DNA of 64,000 nt, taken from contig NZ_JBMGQR010000015.1 of the NCBI RefSeq assembly GCF_049059935.1, positions 11,631 through 75,630 on the forward strand, written 5' to 3'. Each line of letters opens with the position of its first letter. Position 1 is the stretch's first letter. This document shows, piece by piece, positions 15,573 through 23,211 of this stretch. The notes under the pieces were generated by a model. That model saw nothing but the letters and a program-made list of their open reading frames with translations, was not told the origin of the DNA and did no database searches. This DNA comes from JAURVT01 sp049059935. GTDB lineage: Bacteria; Actinomycetota; Actinomycetes; Propionibacteriales; Nocardioidaceae. The position numbers and the translations under genes were made by a program.

Positions 15573-17138
15573 TCAGACGCCGCGGATCAGGTCGGCGCAG
15601 CGCTCGCCGATCATCATCGTGGTGATGTTGGGGTTGACGGTCGTCAGCTCGGGCATCACCGAGCCGTCGGCGACCCGCAGGCCCTGGACGCCCTTGACGC
15701 GCAGCTCGCTGTCGAGCGGCGACATCAGGTCGTCGTCCGGGCCCATCCGCACCGTGCCCGCCGGGTGGTAGACGGTGTTGTGCGTGGCGCGGACGTACGC
15801 CGCCAGCTCCTCGTCGCTCTGCGCGCCGGGGCCGGGCGTCAGCTCGGACTCGGCCCAGTCGGCCATCGGCGCCTGCGCGACGATCTGACGAGCGAGCTTG
15901 AGGCCCTCGACCATGACGCGCATGTCGTGGCCCTCGGGGTCGGTGAAGTAGCGCGGGTCGACCTTCGGCTTGTCGCGGAAGTCGCGGCTGCGCAGGCGGA
16001 CGGTGCCGCGGCTGCGGGCGTGCGTGACGTTGGGCGTCAGGCAGAACGCGTTCTCCGCCGTGGGGTAGCCCTGGCGCAGCGTGTGCATGTCGAACGGCAT
16101 GGAGCCGTAGTGCATCATCAGGTCCGGCCGGTCGAGCCCGTCGGTGGTGCAGGCGAACACGCCGATCCCCCACCACTGCATGCTCTCGGTGACCATCGGC
16201 TGCGCGGCGCGCCACTGGATGACGGCCTCGGGGTGGTCCTGCAGGTGCTCCCCCACGCCGGGTGAGTCGACGACGACCTCGACGCCGGTCTCGCGCAGGT
16301 GCTCGGCCGGGCCGATGCCCGAGAGCATGAGGATCTTCGGCGAGTCGATCGCGCCGGCCGACAGCACGACCTCGCGACGCGCGGTGATCCGGCCGATGTG
16401 GCTGAACGCGCCGGTGGCGGTGTCGACGCCGGTGCAGCGGGTGCCGTCCATGCGCAGCCGGACCACACGGGTGTCGGTGATCAGCGTGAAGTTGTCGCGC
16501 TCGTCGACCACCGGATGCACGTACGACACCGACGACGACGCGCGCGTGCCGTCGGCCTGGCGGTTCACCTGGAAGAAGTTCGCGCCCCGCGTGACGGTGC
16601 TGTCGGCGTTGAACGTGACGCGCGGGATGCCGGCGTCCTCGCACGCGTCGAGCAGCGCGACGCCGCACGGGTCGCTGGGCGGGATGTCCATCAGGTGCAC
16701 CGGGCCGTCGGTGCCGTGGTGCGGCGCGTCGGGTCCGGCGTGGTCGTTGGTCTCCAGACGGGTGAACAGCGGCTTGAGCGCGTCGTAGCCCCAGCCCTTG
16801 GCGCCGTGCACCTGCTCCCACTCGTCGAGGTCCTCGCGCGGCGCCCAGAACGCGATGCACGAGTTGTGCGACGAGCAGCCGCCCATCACCTTGGCGCGCG
16901 CGTGGCGCAGGAACGAGTTGCCGTTCTCCTGCGGCTCCACCGGGTAGTCCCAGTCGTATCCCGACTCGAGCAGCTCCATCCAGCGGTCGAGCCGCAGGAT
17001 CTCGTCACGGCCGCGGTCGTCGGGGCCGGCCTCGACCAGCGCCACCGTCACCGACGGGTCCTCGCTGAGGCGGGCCGCGACGACGGCGCCGGCGGACCCG
17101 CCGCCCACCACCACGTAGTCGAACTCGTTGCTGCTCAT
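15573..17138 (-). CDS. betA: GMC oxidoreductase, choline dehydrogenase type
   Basis: 521 residues. N-terminal FAD-binding GGGSAGAVVAARL with the conserved acidic end (LVEAGPDD), the GMC signatures around HARAKVMGGCSSHN and GAIDSPKILMLSGIGP, and the C-terminal catalytic His region HNTVYHPAGTVRMG followed by NPNITTMMIGE. Together with the adjacent betaine-aldehyde dehydrogenase it should oxidise choline to glycine betaine. The start at 17,138 has AGGAAGAG upstream. The pair is in one operon with 35 bp between genes. Other alcohols as substrate cannot be excluded. Confidence 0.85.
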   Translation of the reverse strand: MSSNEFDYVVVGGGSAGAVVAARLSEDPSVTVALVEAGPDDRGRDEILRLDRWMELLESGYDWDYPVEPQENGNSFLRHARAKVMGGCSSHNSCIAFWAPREDLDEWEQVHGAKGWGYDALKPLFTRLETNDHAGPDAPHHGTDGPVHLMDIPPSDPCGVALLDACEDAGIPRVTFNADSTVTRGANFFQVNRQADGTRASSSVSYVHPVVDERDNFTLITDTRVVRLRMDGTRCTGVDTATGAFSHIGRITARREVVLSAGAIDSPKILMLSGIGPAEHLRETGVEVVVDSPGVGEHLQDHPEAVIQWRAAQPMVTESMQWWGIGVFACTTDGLDRPDLMMHYGSMPFDMHTLRQGYPTAENAFCLTPNVTHARSRGTVRLRSRDFRDKPKVDPRYFTDPEGHDMRVMVEGLKLARQIVAQAPMADWAESELTPGPGAQSDEELAAYVRATHNTVYHPAGTVRMGPDDDLMSPLDSELRVKGVQGLRVADGSVMPELTTVNPNITTMMIGERCADLIRGV

Positions 17139-17173
17139 CGTCGTCTCTTCCTGTCGTGCGATCGTGCGGAGCG

Positions 17174-18649
17174 TCAGTCGCGCTCGGGGAACCAGCCGGT
17201 GACGGCGGGCTCGAGGTTCTGGTAGACGTGCTTGGGCTCGGTGTACTCCTCCAGGCCCGTCGGCCCGAGCTCGCGCCCGACGCCGGAGTGCCCGAAGCCG
17301 CCCCACTCGGCCTGTGGCAGGTAGGGGTGGAAGTCGTTGATCCACACCGTGCCGTGACGCAGCCGGTTGGCCACGCGCTGGGTGCGCGACGCGTCGGTCG
17401 ACCAGACGCCGGCCGCCAGGCCGTAGCGGGTGTCGTTGGCGATCGCGACGGCCTCGTCCTCGGTGCGGAACGTCTCGACGGTCATCACCGGCCCGAAGCC
17501 CTCGTCCTGGACGACCGACATGTCGGACGTCACCTGGTCGACGACGGTGGGCGCGTAGTAGAAGCCGTCGGCGAGCGGGCCCTCGCCCCAGGTGCCGCCG
17601 CAGCGGACGCGCGCACCCTCGTCGACGCCGGCCTGGACGTACGCCGTCACCTTGTCGCGGTGGGCCGCGGAGATCAGCGGCCCGGTGTCGACGTCGTTGT
17701 CGAACGGCCCGCCCATGACGATCTGCTGCGCGCGGCGCACCAGCTCGTCGACGAACGTCTCGGCCACCGACTCCTCGACCACCAGGCGCGAGCCCGCCGA
17801 GCAGACCTGGCCGGAGTGCAGGAACGCGGCGTTGAGGGCGTTGTCGAGCGCGGCGTCGAGGTCGGCGTCGGCGAACACCACGTACGGGTTCTTGCCGCCG
17901 AGCTCCAGGGCCACCTTCTTGACGCTCGCCGCGGCCGACGCGGCGATGACCTTGCCGGTGGCCAGCCCGCCGGTGAACGAGACGAGGTCGACGTCGGGGT
18001 GCTCGGACAGCACCGCGCCCGCGTCGACGCCGGTGCCCGTGACGAGGTTCGCGACGCCCGCCGGCACGCCCGCGGCCGTCAGCACGTCCATCAGGACGAT
18101 CGCGGTGCTGGGCGTCAGCTCGCTGGGCTTGAGCACGAACGTGCAGCCGGCGGCGATCGCGGGCGCGACCTTCCAGGCCACCTGCAGCAGCGGGTAGTTC
18201 CAGGGTGAGATCAGGCCGCAGACGCCCACGGGCTCGCGCTGGACGCGGCTGACGACGTCGGGGCTGCCGGCGTCGACGAGCCGTCCGGCGTCCTGGCCGG
18301 CGATCTTGCCGAAGTAGGAGAAGCAGGCCGCGATGTCGTCCATGTCGAGGCGGCTCTCGTAGATCCGCTTGCCGGTGTCGAGCGACTCCGCGCGCGCCAG
18401 CTCCTCCTTGCGCTCGCGGATCTGCGCGGCCACCGCGAGCAGGACGTCGCCGCGCTCGAAGCCGGTGGTGCGACGCCACGGGCCCGCGAAGGCGCGCGTG
18501 GCGGCCTCGATCGCGCGGACGGTGTCGGCGCGGCCGGCCTCCGAGACGGTGGCGACCGCGGTGCCGTCGGCGGGGCATCGGATCTCACGGGTGCCGCCGT
18601 CCGCGGCCGCCTCCCAGCGTCCGTCGATGTACAGCGTCGTGGCGCTCAC
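17174..18649 (-). CDS. betB: Betaine-aldehyde dehydrogenase (NAD-dependent aldehyde dehydrogenase)
   Basis: 491 residues, full aldehyde dehydrogenase length. PWNYP (oxyanion Asn), FTGGLATGK (NAD binding), ALELGGKNP (general-base Glu) and GQVCSAGSRL (catalytic Cys) are all present, as is the EEYTEPKHVYQNL end typical of betaine-aldehyde dehydrogenases. The GTG start at 18,649 has GAGGAG upstream. It is first in the operon with the GMC oxidase, so the aldehyde made there is oxidised to glycine betaine for osmoprotection. No BetI or BetT gene is nearby. Confidence 0.88.
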   Translation of the reverse strand: MSATTLYIDGRWEAAADGGTREIRCPADGTAVATVSEAGRADTVRAIEAATRAFAGPWRRTTGFERGDVLLAVAAQIRERKEELARAESLDTGKRIYESRLDMDDIAACFSYFGKIAGQDAGRLVDAGSPDVVSRVQREPVGVCGLISPWNYPLLQVAWKVAPAIAAGCTFVLKPSELTPSTAIVLMDVLTAAGVPAGVANLVTGTGVDAGAVLSEHPDVDLVSFTGGLATGKVIAASAAASVKKVALELGGKNPYVVFADADLDAALDNALNAAFLHSGQVCSAGSRLVVEESVAETFVDELVRRAQQIVMGGPFDNDVDTGPLISAAHRDKVTAYVQAGVDEGARVRCGGTWGEGPLADGFYYAPTVVDQVTSDMSVVQDEGFGPVMTVETFRTEDEAVAIANDTRYGLAAGVWSTDASRTQRVANRLRHGTVWINDFHPYLPQAEWGGFGHSGVGRELGPTGLEEYTEPKHVYQNLEPAVTGWFPERD

Positions 18650-18755
18650 GCGGGCTCCTCGGGTCTCGGGATGGTGCCTCCCGAGGATTCTGGACCACGC
18701 CGACGCGTCGTGCGTCCGCGAGGGCCCACCGACACGTCCCGGTAGCGTCGGCGTC

Positions 18756-19220
18756 ATGGAGCCGCACCCGATCCTCGGCCTGACCCCGCACCCCGAGGGC
18801 GGGTGGTTCCGCGAGACGTGGCGCAGCGCGCACGACGTCCAGCTGCCCGGGTACGAGGGCCTGCGGTCCACCGCGACGGCGATCCTGTACTCGCTCGGCG
18901 ACGGCGAGGAGTCGGCCTGGCACCGCGTCGCGTCCGACGAGCTGTGGATGCACCACAGCGGGCCGGCGCTCGTGCTGGGCCTGGCCGAGGGTGACGCGCC
19001 GCCCGCCGACGCCGACGTCGAGCGTCGGCTCGGCACCGACCTCGACGCCGGCGAGCAGCCGCAGGTGCTGGTGCACGCCGGGTGGTGGCAGCGGGCGCGC
19101 ACGGCCGGTCCGGGGCGGGCCCTGGTGACGTGCGTGGTCTCCCCCGGCTTCACCTACGCCGACTTCGCCCTCGCGGACGCCGACCCTCGAGTCGCCGGGC
19201 AGGAGCCCGGCCAGACCTGA
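18756..19220 (+). CDS. Cupin-fold DUF985 protein
   Basis: 154 residues. LGLTPHPEGGWFRETWRS at the start, YSLGDGEESAWHRVASDELWMHHSG in the middle and CVVSPGFTYADFALAD near the end are hallmark stretches of the DUF985 cupin family. Its members bind a sugar-nucleotide- or metal-like ligand with unclear activity. A TAGCGT box is 7 nt before the ATG, so the gene is probably leaderless. It diverges from betB. Confidence 0.82.
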   Translation: MEPHPILGLTPHPEGGWFRETWRSAHDVQLPGYEGLRSTATAILYSLGDGEESAWHRVASDELWMHHSGPALVLGLAEGDAPPADADVERRLGTDLDAGEQPQVLVHAGWWQRARTAGPGRALVTCVVSPGFTYADFALADADPRVAGQEPGQT

Positions 19221-19223
19221 TCG

Positions 19224-19264
19224 TCGATCCGGCGGCCCGACCTACACGAGATCGACCGGATCGA
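19224..19264 (+). terminator. Weak inverted repeat after the cupin gene
   Basis: TCGATCCGG (19,224-19,232) pairs with CCGGATCGA (19,256-19,264) over 9 bp with a 23-nt loop, directly after the stop codon. There is no T run. The remaining stretch to 19,438 holds no gene that could be supported and presumably contains the promoter of the next gene. Confidence 0.35.
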
Positions 19265-19438
19265 TGACCTGATTTCACGAACTGCCGAATAGGGACATTC
19301 GCGTCTCAACCGGACTCGGGTCGATCTACGTTTCGCAGGCAACCACGCACACAGGCCCTGACGGTCCACGGCGCTGGTGAGCACAAAGCGAGCGAGTCGT
19401 TCTCGCCGCCCGTCGTCGATTCTCGGAGGAAGACCATC

Positions 19439-20062
19439 ATGTCCGGCACCCCCCACACGAACCCGCAAGGCTTCGAGCAGATGCGCAACCCCAAGGCCGA
19501 GGCCAAGGCCGCCCGTGCGTACGCCAAGGCCACCCGACCCTGGTTCAAGAAGAAGCGCTGGTGGGGTGCGGCGTTCGTGCTCGTGGTCATCGGCGCGACG
19601 GTCGCTAGCAACGGCGGCGGTTCGGAGACGCCCGCTCCCGTCGCGGCGACGGAGGCGAGCGCAGCCCCTGCCGCGACCCCGACGGCCGAGGAGGTGGCGG
19701 CCTCGGACGAGGAGGCGGCTGCGGAGGAGCCGGCTGTCGAGAAGGAGCCCGAGATGACCGCCTCGCAGGAGAACGCCGTGCAGGCGGCCGAGAACTACCT
19801 CGAGTTCGCGCCGTTCTCCAAGAAGGGCTTGATCCAGCAGCTGTCGTCCGACGCCGGTGACGGTTACCCCAAGGCCGACGCGAAGTTCGCCGTCAACCAC
19901 ATCGAGGTGGACTGGAACAAGCAGGCAGCCAAGGCGGCCAAGAACTACCTCGAGATGACGTCGTTCTCCCGGTCCGGACTGATCGAGCAGCTGACCTCGA
20001 GCGCGGGTGACGGTTACACGCAGGAGCAGGCCGAGTACGGAGTCACCAAGGCGGGGCTCTGA
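19439..20062 (+). CDS. Membrane-anchored protein with two Ltp (PF07553) repeats
   Basis: 207 residues. A cytoplasmic basic N-terminus (FKKKRWW) precedes one membrane segment (about 41-57) and an Ala/Glu-rich linker. Two tandem repeats of about 45 residues follow: AVQAAENYLEF...LIQQLSSDAGDGY and AAKAAKNYLEM...LIEQLTSSAGDGY. This is the Ltp domain, first known from a lipoprotein of a Streptococcus phage that blocks DNA injection of superinfecting phages. There is no lipobox here, so it is membrane- rather than lipid-anchored. AGGAAG precedes the ATG. The function in this host is open. Confidence 0.8.
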   Translation: MSGTPHTNPQGFEQMRNPKAEAKAARAYAKATRPWFKKKRWWGAAFVLVVIGATVASNGGGSETPAPVAATEASAAPAATPTAEEVAASDEEAAAEEPAVEKEPEMTASQENAVQAAENYLEFAPFSKKGLIQQLSSDAGDGYPKADAKFAVNHIEVDWNKQAAKAAKNYLEMTSFSRSGLIEQLTSSAGDGYTQEQAEYGVTKAGL

Positions 20063-20130
20063 GGGCCGACCTCGAACCAAGGACGGCGCGCCCCGTCTGG
20101 CATTGAGGGAAGACTCCGATCCAGTTCCAG

Positions 20131-20164
20131 AACCCCGGACGCCACCGCGGGCGTCCGGGGTTCT
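20131..20164 (+). terminator. Strong terminator after the Ltp-repeat gene
   Basis: CCCCGGACGCC (20,133-20,143) pairs with GGCGTCCGGGG (20,150-20,160) over 11 bp with a 6-nt loop. The flanking AA/TT extends it to 13 bp, and TTCT follows. Confidence 0.8.
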
Positions 20165-20271
20165 CCACACGGTGGACTCGCACGAGCCTGTCCGTCCGCT
20201 CGTCGGCCTCGTCACCGTCGGGCTCGAGCCTCGCCCTCGCGGACGCGGGCCCGACAGGCGAGGATGGGGCG

Positions 20272-20493
20272 ATGACCGACACCGACGACACGACCCAGCA
20301 GGTCCTCGACTCCGCCACGAGGCTGCTCGCCTCCGGCGGCGAGACCTCCGTCAACGACCAGTACGTCGCCGACGACACCGGGCTCCCCGTCGGGGTGGTG
20401 CGCGACGCGCTCGTCTCCCTCGGCGACGGCGTCCTCACCACCCAGATCTTCGAGGACGGCTCGATCAGCGTGCTGGGGCTCGGCGAGTCCTGA
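20272..20493 (+). CDS. Small hypothetical protein, possible winged-helix fold
   Basis: 73 residues starting MTDTDDTTQQVLDSATRLLA. VNDQYVADDTGLPVGVVRDAL reads like a helix-turn-helix, and the end TTQIFEDGSISVLGL like a wing. GAGGAT lies 6 nt before the ATG, consistent with a leaderless transcript. It stands alone between terminators. A DNA-binding role is a guess from pattern only. Confidence 0.55.
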   Translation: MTDTDDTTQQVLDSATRLLASGGETSVNDQYVADDTGLPVGVVRDALVSLGDGVLTTQIFEDGSISVLGLGES

Positions 20494-20500
20494 CGTCCGT

Positions 20501-20575
20501 CGCGTCCGCGATCTGATGCCTTCTGGTGCTCAAGGACAGGGTTTGAGGACCACAAGGCATCGGATCGGGGACGCG
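20501..20575. repeat. 33-bp imperfect inverted repeat between convergent genes
   Basis: The left arm 20,501-20,533 and right arm 20,543-20,575 match at 29 of 33 positions, plus one position that would be a G-U pair in RNA, around a 9-nt centre. It lies 8 bp after the stop of the upstream gene and 8 bp before the stop of the next gene on the other strand. Neither strand has a T run. It may act as a bidirectional terminator or be a small repeated element. Confidence 0.75.
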
Positions 20576-20582
20576 GGGCCGG

Positions 20583-20768
20583 CTACTCCGAGCGCTGGGG
20601 CTCGTCGCGCTCGCGGGGCTCGTCGGTGACGGCGCCGGGGCTGGTGCCGCCCTCGGACGCGAACGGGGTGCCCGTCTCGGCACCGCCGTCGCCCTTCTCG
20701 TCCTGCTCGTCGTCGCTGGACGGCGCGCTGTAGGACTCGTCGCCGGCAGGGTCGGTGGGAGAGGTCAT
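20583..20768 (-). CDS. Small acidic disordered protein
   Basis: 61 residues, rich in Asp, Glu, Ser, Gly and Pro (SPTDPAGDESYSAPSSDDEQ), without hydrophobic core. The ATG is at 20,768, 37 bp after the rsgA stop in the same direction, so it is likely the last gene of that operon. No function recognised. It might be a non-coding stretch, but codon use is normal for the region. Confidence 0.5.
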   Translation of the reverse strand: MTSPTDPAGDESYSAPSSDDEQDEKGDGGAETGTPFASEGGTSPGAVTDEPRERDEPQRSE

Positions 20769-20805
20769 GCGTCCACCCTCGCGGCAACGAGCGACGCCCG
20801 CACGA

Positions 20806-21867
20806 TCAGCGCCGCCGCGCCGCGCCCCGGTGCTCGCGGGTCCGCTGCTTCCAGACCTTGAGCTCGGCGGCCCGCAGCCGCGCGTCGCTGCGCCGGGCCA
20901 TGTAGGCGGCCTCGCGCTGCAGCGCCCGCCAGCTGTCGTAGCGGCGCACCGTCAGGGAGCCGTCGTCCAGGGCGGCCCGAACCGCGCAGCCGGGCTCGCC
21001 GGCGTGGCCGCAGTCGGCGAAGCGGCACGACGCGACCAGCTCCTCCACGTCGGCGAACGTCGCCGCGACGCCCTCGGCGCCCGAGCCCAGGCCCACCTGG
21101 CGCAGGCCCGGCGTGTCGACCACCGCTCCCCCGCCGGGCAGGAGGACCAGCTCGCGGCGGACGGACGTGTGCCGCCCGCGTCCGTCCGAGCGGATGCCGC
21201 GGGTGAGCAGCACGTCGGCGCCGACCAGCGCGTTGGCGAGGCTGGACTTGCCCGCGCCCGACGAGCCCAGCAGCGCGAGCGTGCCGGACGCGGCCCGGGC
21301 GCGCAGCGCGTCGAGCCCGCGGCCGTCCTCGACGCTGCACACCACCACCTCGACCCCGGGCACCTCGGCGAGGACGTCGGCGGCGACGTCGTCGGCGTCC
21401 GCCGCGAGGTCGGCCTTGGTGAGGACGACGACGGGCTGCGCACCGCTCTCCCACGCCAGCGCGACGAGCCGCTCGACGCGGGCGACCGACGGCATCTGGT
21501 CCAGACCGCAGACCGCCGCGGCACTGGTGACGTTGGCCGCCAGCGCCTGCACCTCCGATCGTCCGGACGCCATCGCGCGGACGACGCACGTGCGTCGCGG
21601 CAGCAGGTGCTCGAGCGTGGCGCGCTGGTCGGGCCAGCGGCGGACCAGGCCCCAGTCGCCGACGCAGGGCCCGAGGGTGGAGTCGCGGGCCGTCGCGTCG
21701 AGCGGGCCGCCGCCGAGGCCGGCGCGGATCGGGCCGTCGGCGGTCATCAGGGTGGACAGGCCGCGGTCGACGCGGGTGAGGCGACCGGGGAGGAGATCGG
21801 GGTCGAGGGTGCGGGCCGTGGCGGCCCAGGAGTCGTCCCAGCCGAGGGACGTGAGGATGTCGTTCAC
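20806..21867 (-). CDS. rsgA: Ribosome small-subunit-dependent GTPase A
   Basis: 353 residues. Circularly permuted GTPase order, as in the RsgA/YjeQ family: G4 (VVLTKADL) first, then G1 P-loop GSSGAGKSSL, G2 region, and G3 DTPGLRQVG. A C-terminal zinc motif with CRFADCGHAGEPGC follows. The N-terminal OB-like domain is present. The protein helps 30S subunit maturation by releasing RbfA. Confidence 0.92.
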   Translation of the reverse strand: MNDILTSLGWDDSWAATARTLDPDLLPGRLTRVDRGLSTLMTADGPIRAGLGGGPLDATARDSTLGPCVGDWGLVRRWPDQRATLEHLLPRRTCVVRAMASGRSEVQALAANVTSAAAVCGLDQMPSVARVERLVALAWESGAQPVVVLTKADLAADADDVAADVLAEVPGVEVVVCSVEDGRGLDALRARAASGTLALLGSSGAGKSSLANALVGADVLLTRGIRSDGRGRHTSVRRELVLLPGGGAVVDTPGLRQVGLGSGAEGVAATFADVEELVASCRFADCGHAGEPGCAVRAALDDGSLTVRRYDSWRALQREAAYMARRSDARLRAAELKVWKQRTREHRGAARRR

Positions 21868-22006
21868 GTGGAGGCTCTCTGCTTGCTCCCGTGCGCGGCC
21901 GGGCCGACCGGTCAGGTCAGGGCGCGACGGGCGGGGTCGGGCGGTCGGTGCCGAGTCGCACGGTCATGGCCCTCCTTTCCGCTCCGGTGGTGTCTCTGCG
22001 GCGAAA

Positions 22007-23194
22007 CTAGACCCGGTCGGCGCCGGGCCGCACCTGGTTTTCCGCCGCCTCCTCGGGAACCGGCTCGGCCCCCCGCGCGCGGCGCGCGATCGCGTCCTCG
22101 ACGACGCGGCGCGTCCGCTCCTCCAGCTCGTCGCCGAACTGGTGCTGGTCGAGCACCACCTGCTCCAGCTCGGGCTCGAGGTCCTCGCGCGGCTGCCCGT
22201 CGAGCTGCTGCTGCCAGGGCATCCGGGCCCGCTCGCGGAACCGGCGCACCAGCTCGAGCCGGGCGCGCGACGTGGACGCGGACGGGAACACGCGCTCGGC
22301 CGACGCGTTGAGCGCGGCGCCGATGAGCACCGAGATCGACAGCACGTACAGCCACAGCAGGATCGCGATGGGCGCGGCGAGCGGCCCGTAGATCGACGTC
22401 GACTGCCCCGCGTCGGCCGTCACGCCCAGCGCGCCGCGGACGGCCCAGCTGCCGAGGATCCACATGGTCAGCGTCAGCACGGCGCCGGGCAGGTCGTACC
22501 ACCAGCTCGTCCGGACGGGCACCGACAGGTGGTACAGCGTGGTGAGGAAGACGATCGACAGCAGCAGCACCGTCGGCCAGTAGAGCCGGGCGACGAACGC
22601 GAAGCTCTCGGGCACGAACTGGTCGACGAGCGTGGGTCCGGCCAGGATCAGCGGCACGAGCACGATGCCGAGCAGCAGCGCCACCACGTACAGCGCGAAC
22701 GACAGCGCCCGCGTCTTGACGATGCCGCGGCGCCCGCCCAGGCCGTACATGATCGTGATGGTGTCGATGAAGACGTTGAGCGCGCGCGAGCCCGACCACA
22801 GCGCGAGCACGAACCCGATGGAGATGACGTCGATGCGTCCGCCACGCAGGACGTCGTCGAGCGTCGGCTCGATCACCGCCTCCACCGTGGACGGCGTGAG
22901 CGCCTGCGACACGATGTCGAGGATCCGGTCCTTGAACACGTCGACCTCGGCCACCTGGAACCGGTTGGCGACGTACCCGACGCTGCCCGCCAGCCCGAAG
23001 ATCAGCGGCGGCAGGGACAAGATGGCGAAGAACGCGGCCTCGGCGGCCAGGCCGGTGACGCGGTAGCGGAAGCAGCTGGCGACGGTGCCGGTGATGATCC
23101 GCCAGAGCGTGTGGCGGGCCTCGCGCCAGCGCGAAGCGGTGGCCGACGGCGCCGGTGCGGCGTCGTCCGCACGCGCTCCCGCCTCGGCTGACAT
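22007..23194 (-). CDS. YihY/BrkB-family membrane protein
   Basis: 395 residues with six hydrophobic segments between about 50 and 310. Family motifs are ALWSGSRALNVFIDTITIMYG, LPGAVLTLTMWILGSWAV and YGPLAAPIAILLWLYVLSISVLIGAALNA. An acidic, Glu/Arg-rich cytoplasmic tail of about 80 residues follows (EQVVLDQHQFGDELEER). Members are inner-membrane proteins of unclear transport function, not the RNase they were once named for. The start at 23,194 is exactly 6 nt after a TACCGT box shared with the divergent gene. Confidence 0.88.
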   Translation of the reverse strand: MSAEAGARADDAAPAPSATASRWREARHTLWRIITGTVASCFRYRVTGLAAEAAFFAILSLPPLIFGLAGSVGYVANRFQVAEVDVFKDRILDIVSQALTPSTVEAVIEPTLDDVLRGGRIDVISIGFVLALWSGSRALNVFIDTITIMYGLGGRRGIVKTRALSFALYVVALLLGIVLVPLILAGPTLVDQFVPESFAFVARLYWPTVLLLSIVFLTTLYHLSVPVRTSWWYDLPGAVLTLTMWILGSWAVRGALGVTADAGQSTSIYGPLAAPIAILLWLYVLSISVLIGAALNASAERVFPSASTSRARLELVRRFRERARMPWQQQLDGQPREDLEPELEQVVLDQHQFGDELEERTRRVVEDAIARRARGAEPVPEEAAENQVRPGADRV

Positions 23195-23211
23195 GCGCCT
23201 ACGGTAACGAC
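23195..23211. promoter_or_regulatory. Symmetric bidirectional -10 element for two leaderless genes
   Basis: Only 17 bp separate the two divergent start codons. TACGGT (23,200-23,205) reads as a -10 box for the plus gene and its mirror TACCGT (23,206-23,201) for the minus gene. Each is followed by exactly six bases and then ATG. The -35 contacts would have to lie inside the opposite coding region. Confidence 0.7.

Noticed and set aside
15573..18578. One giant minus-strand protein spanning betA and part of betB
   Set aside because: The upstream part is out of frame with betB and is Arg-rich nonsense; the real betA start at 17,138 has a ribosome binding site.
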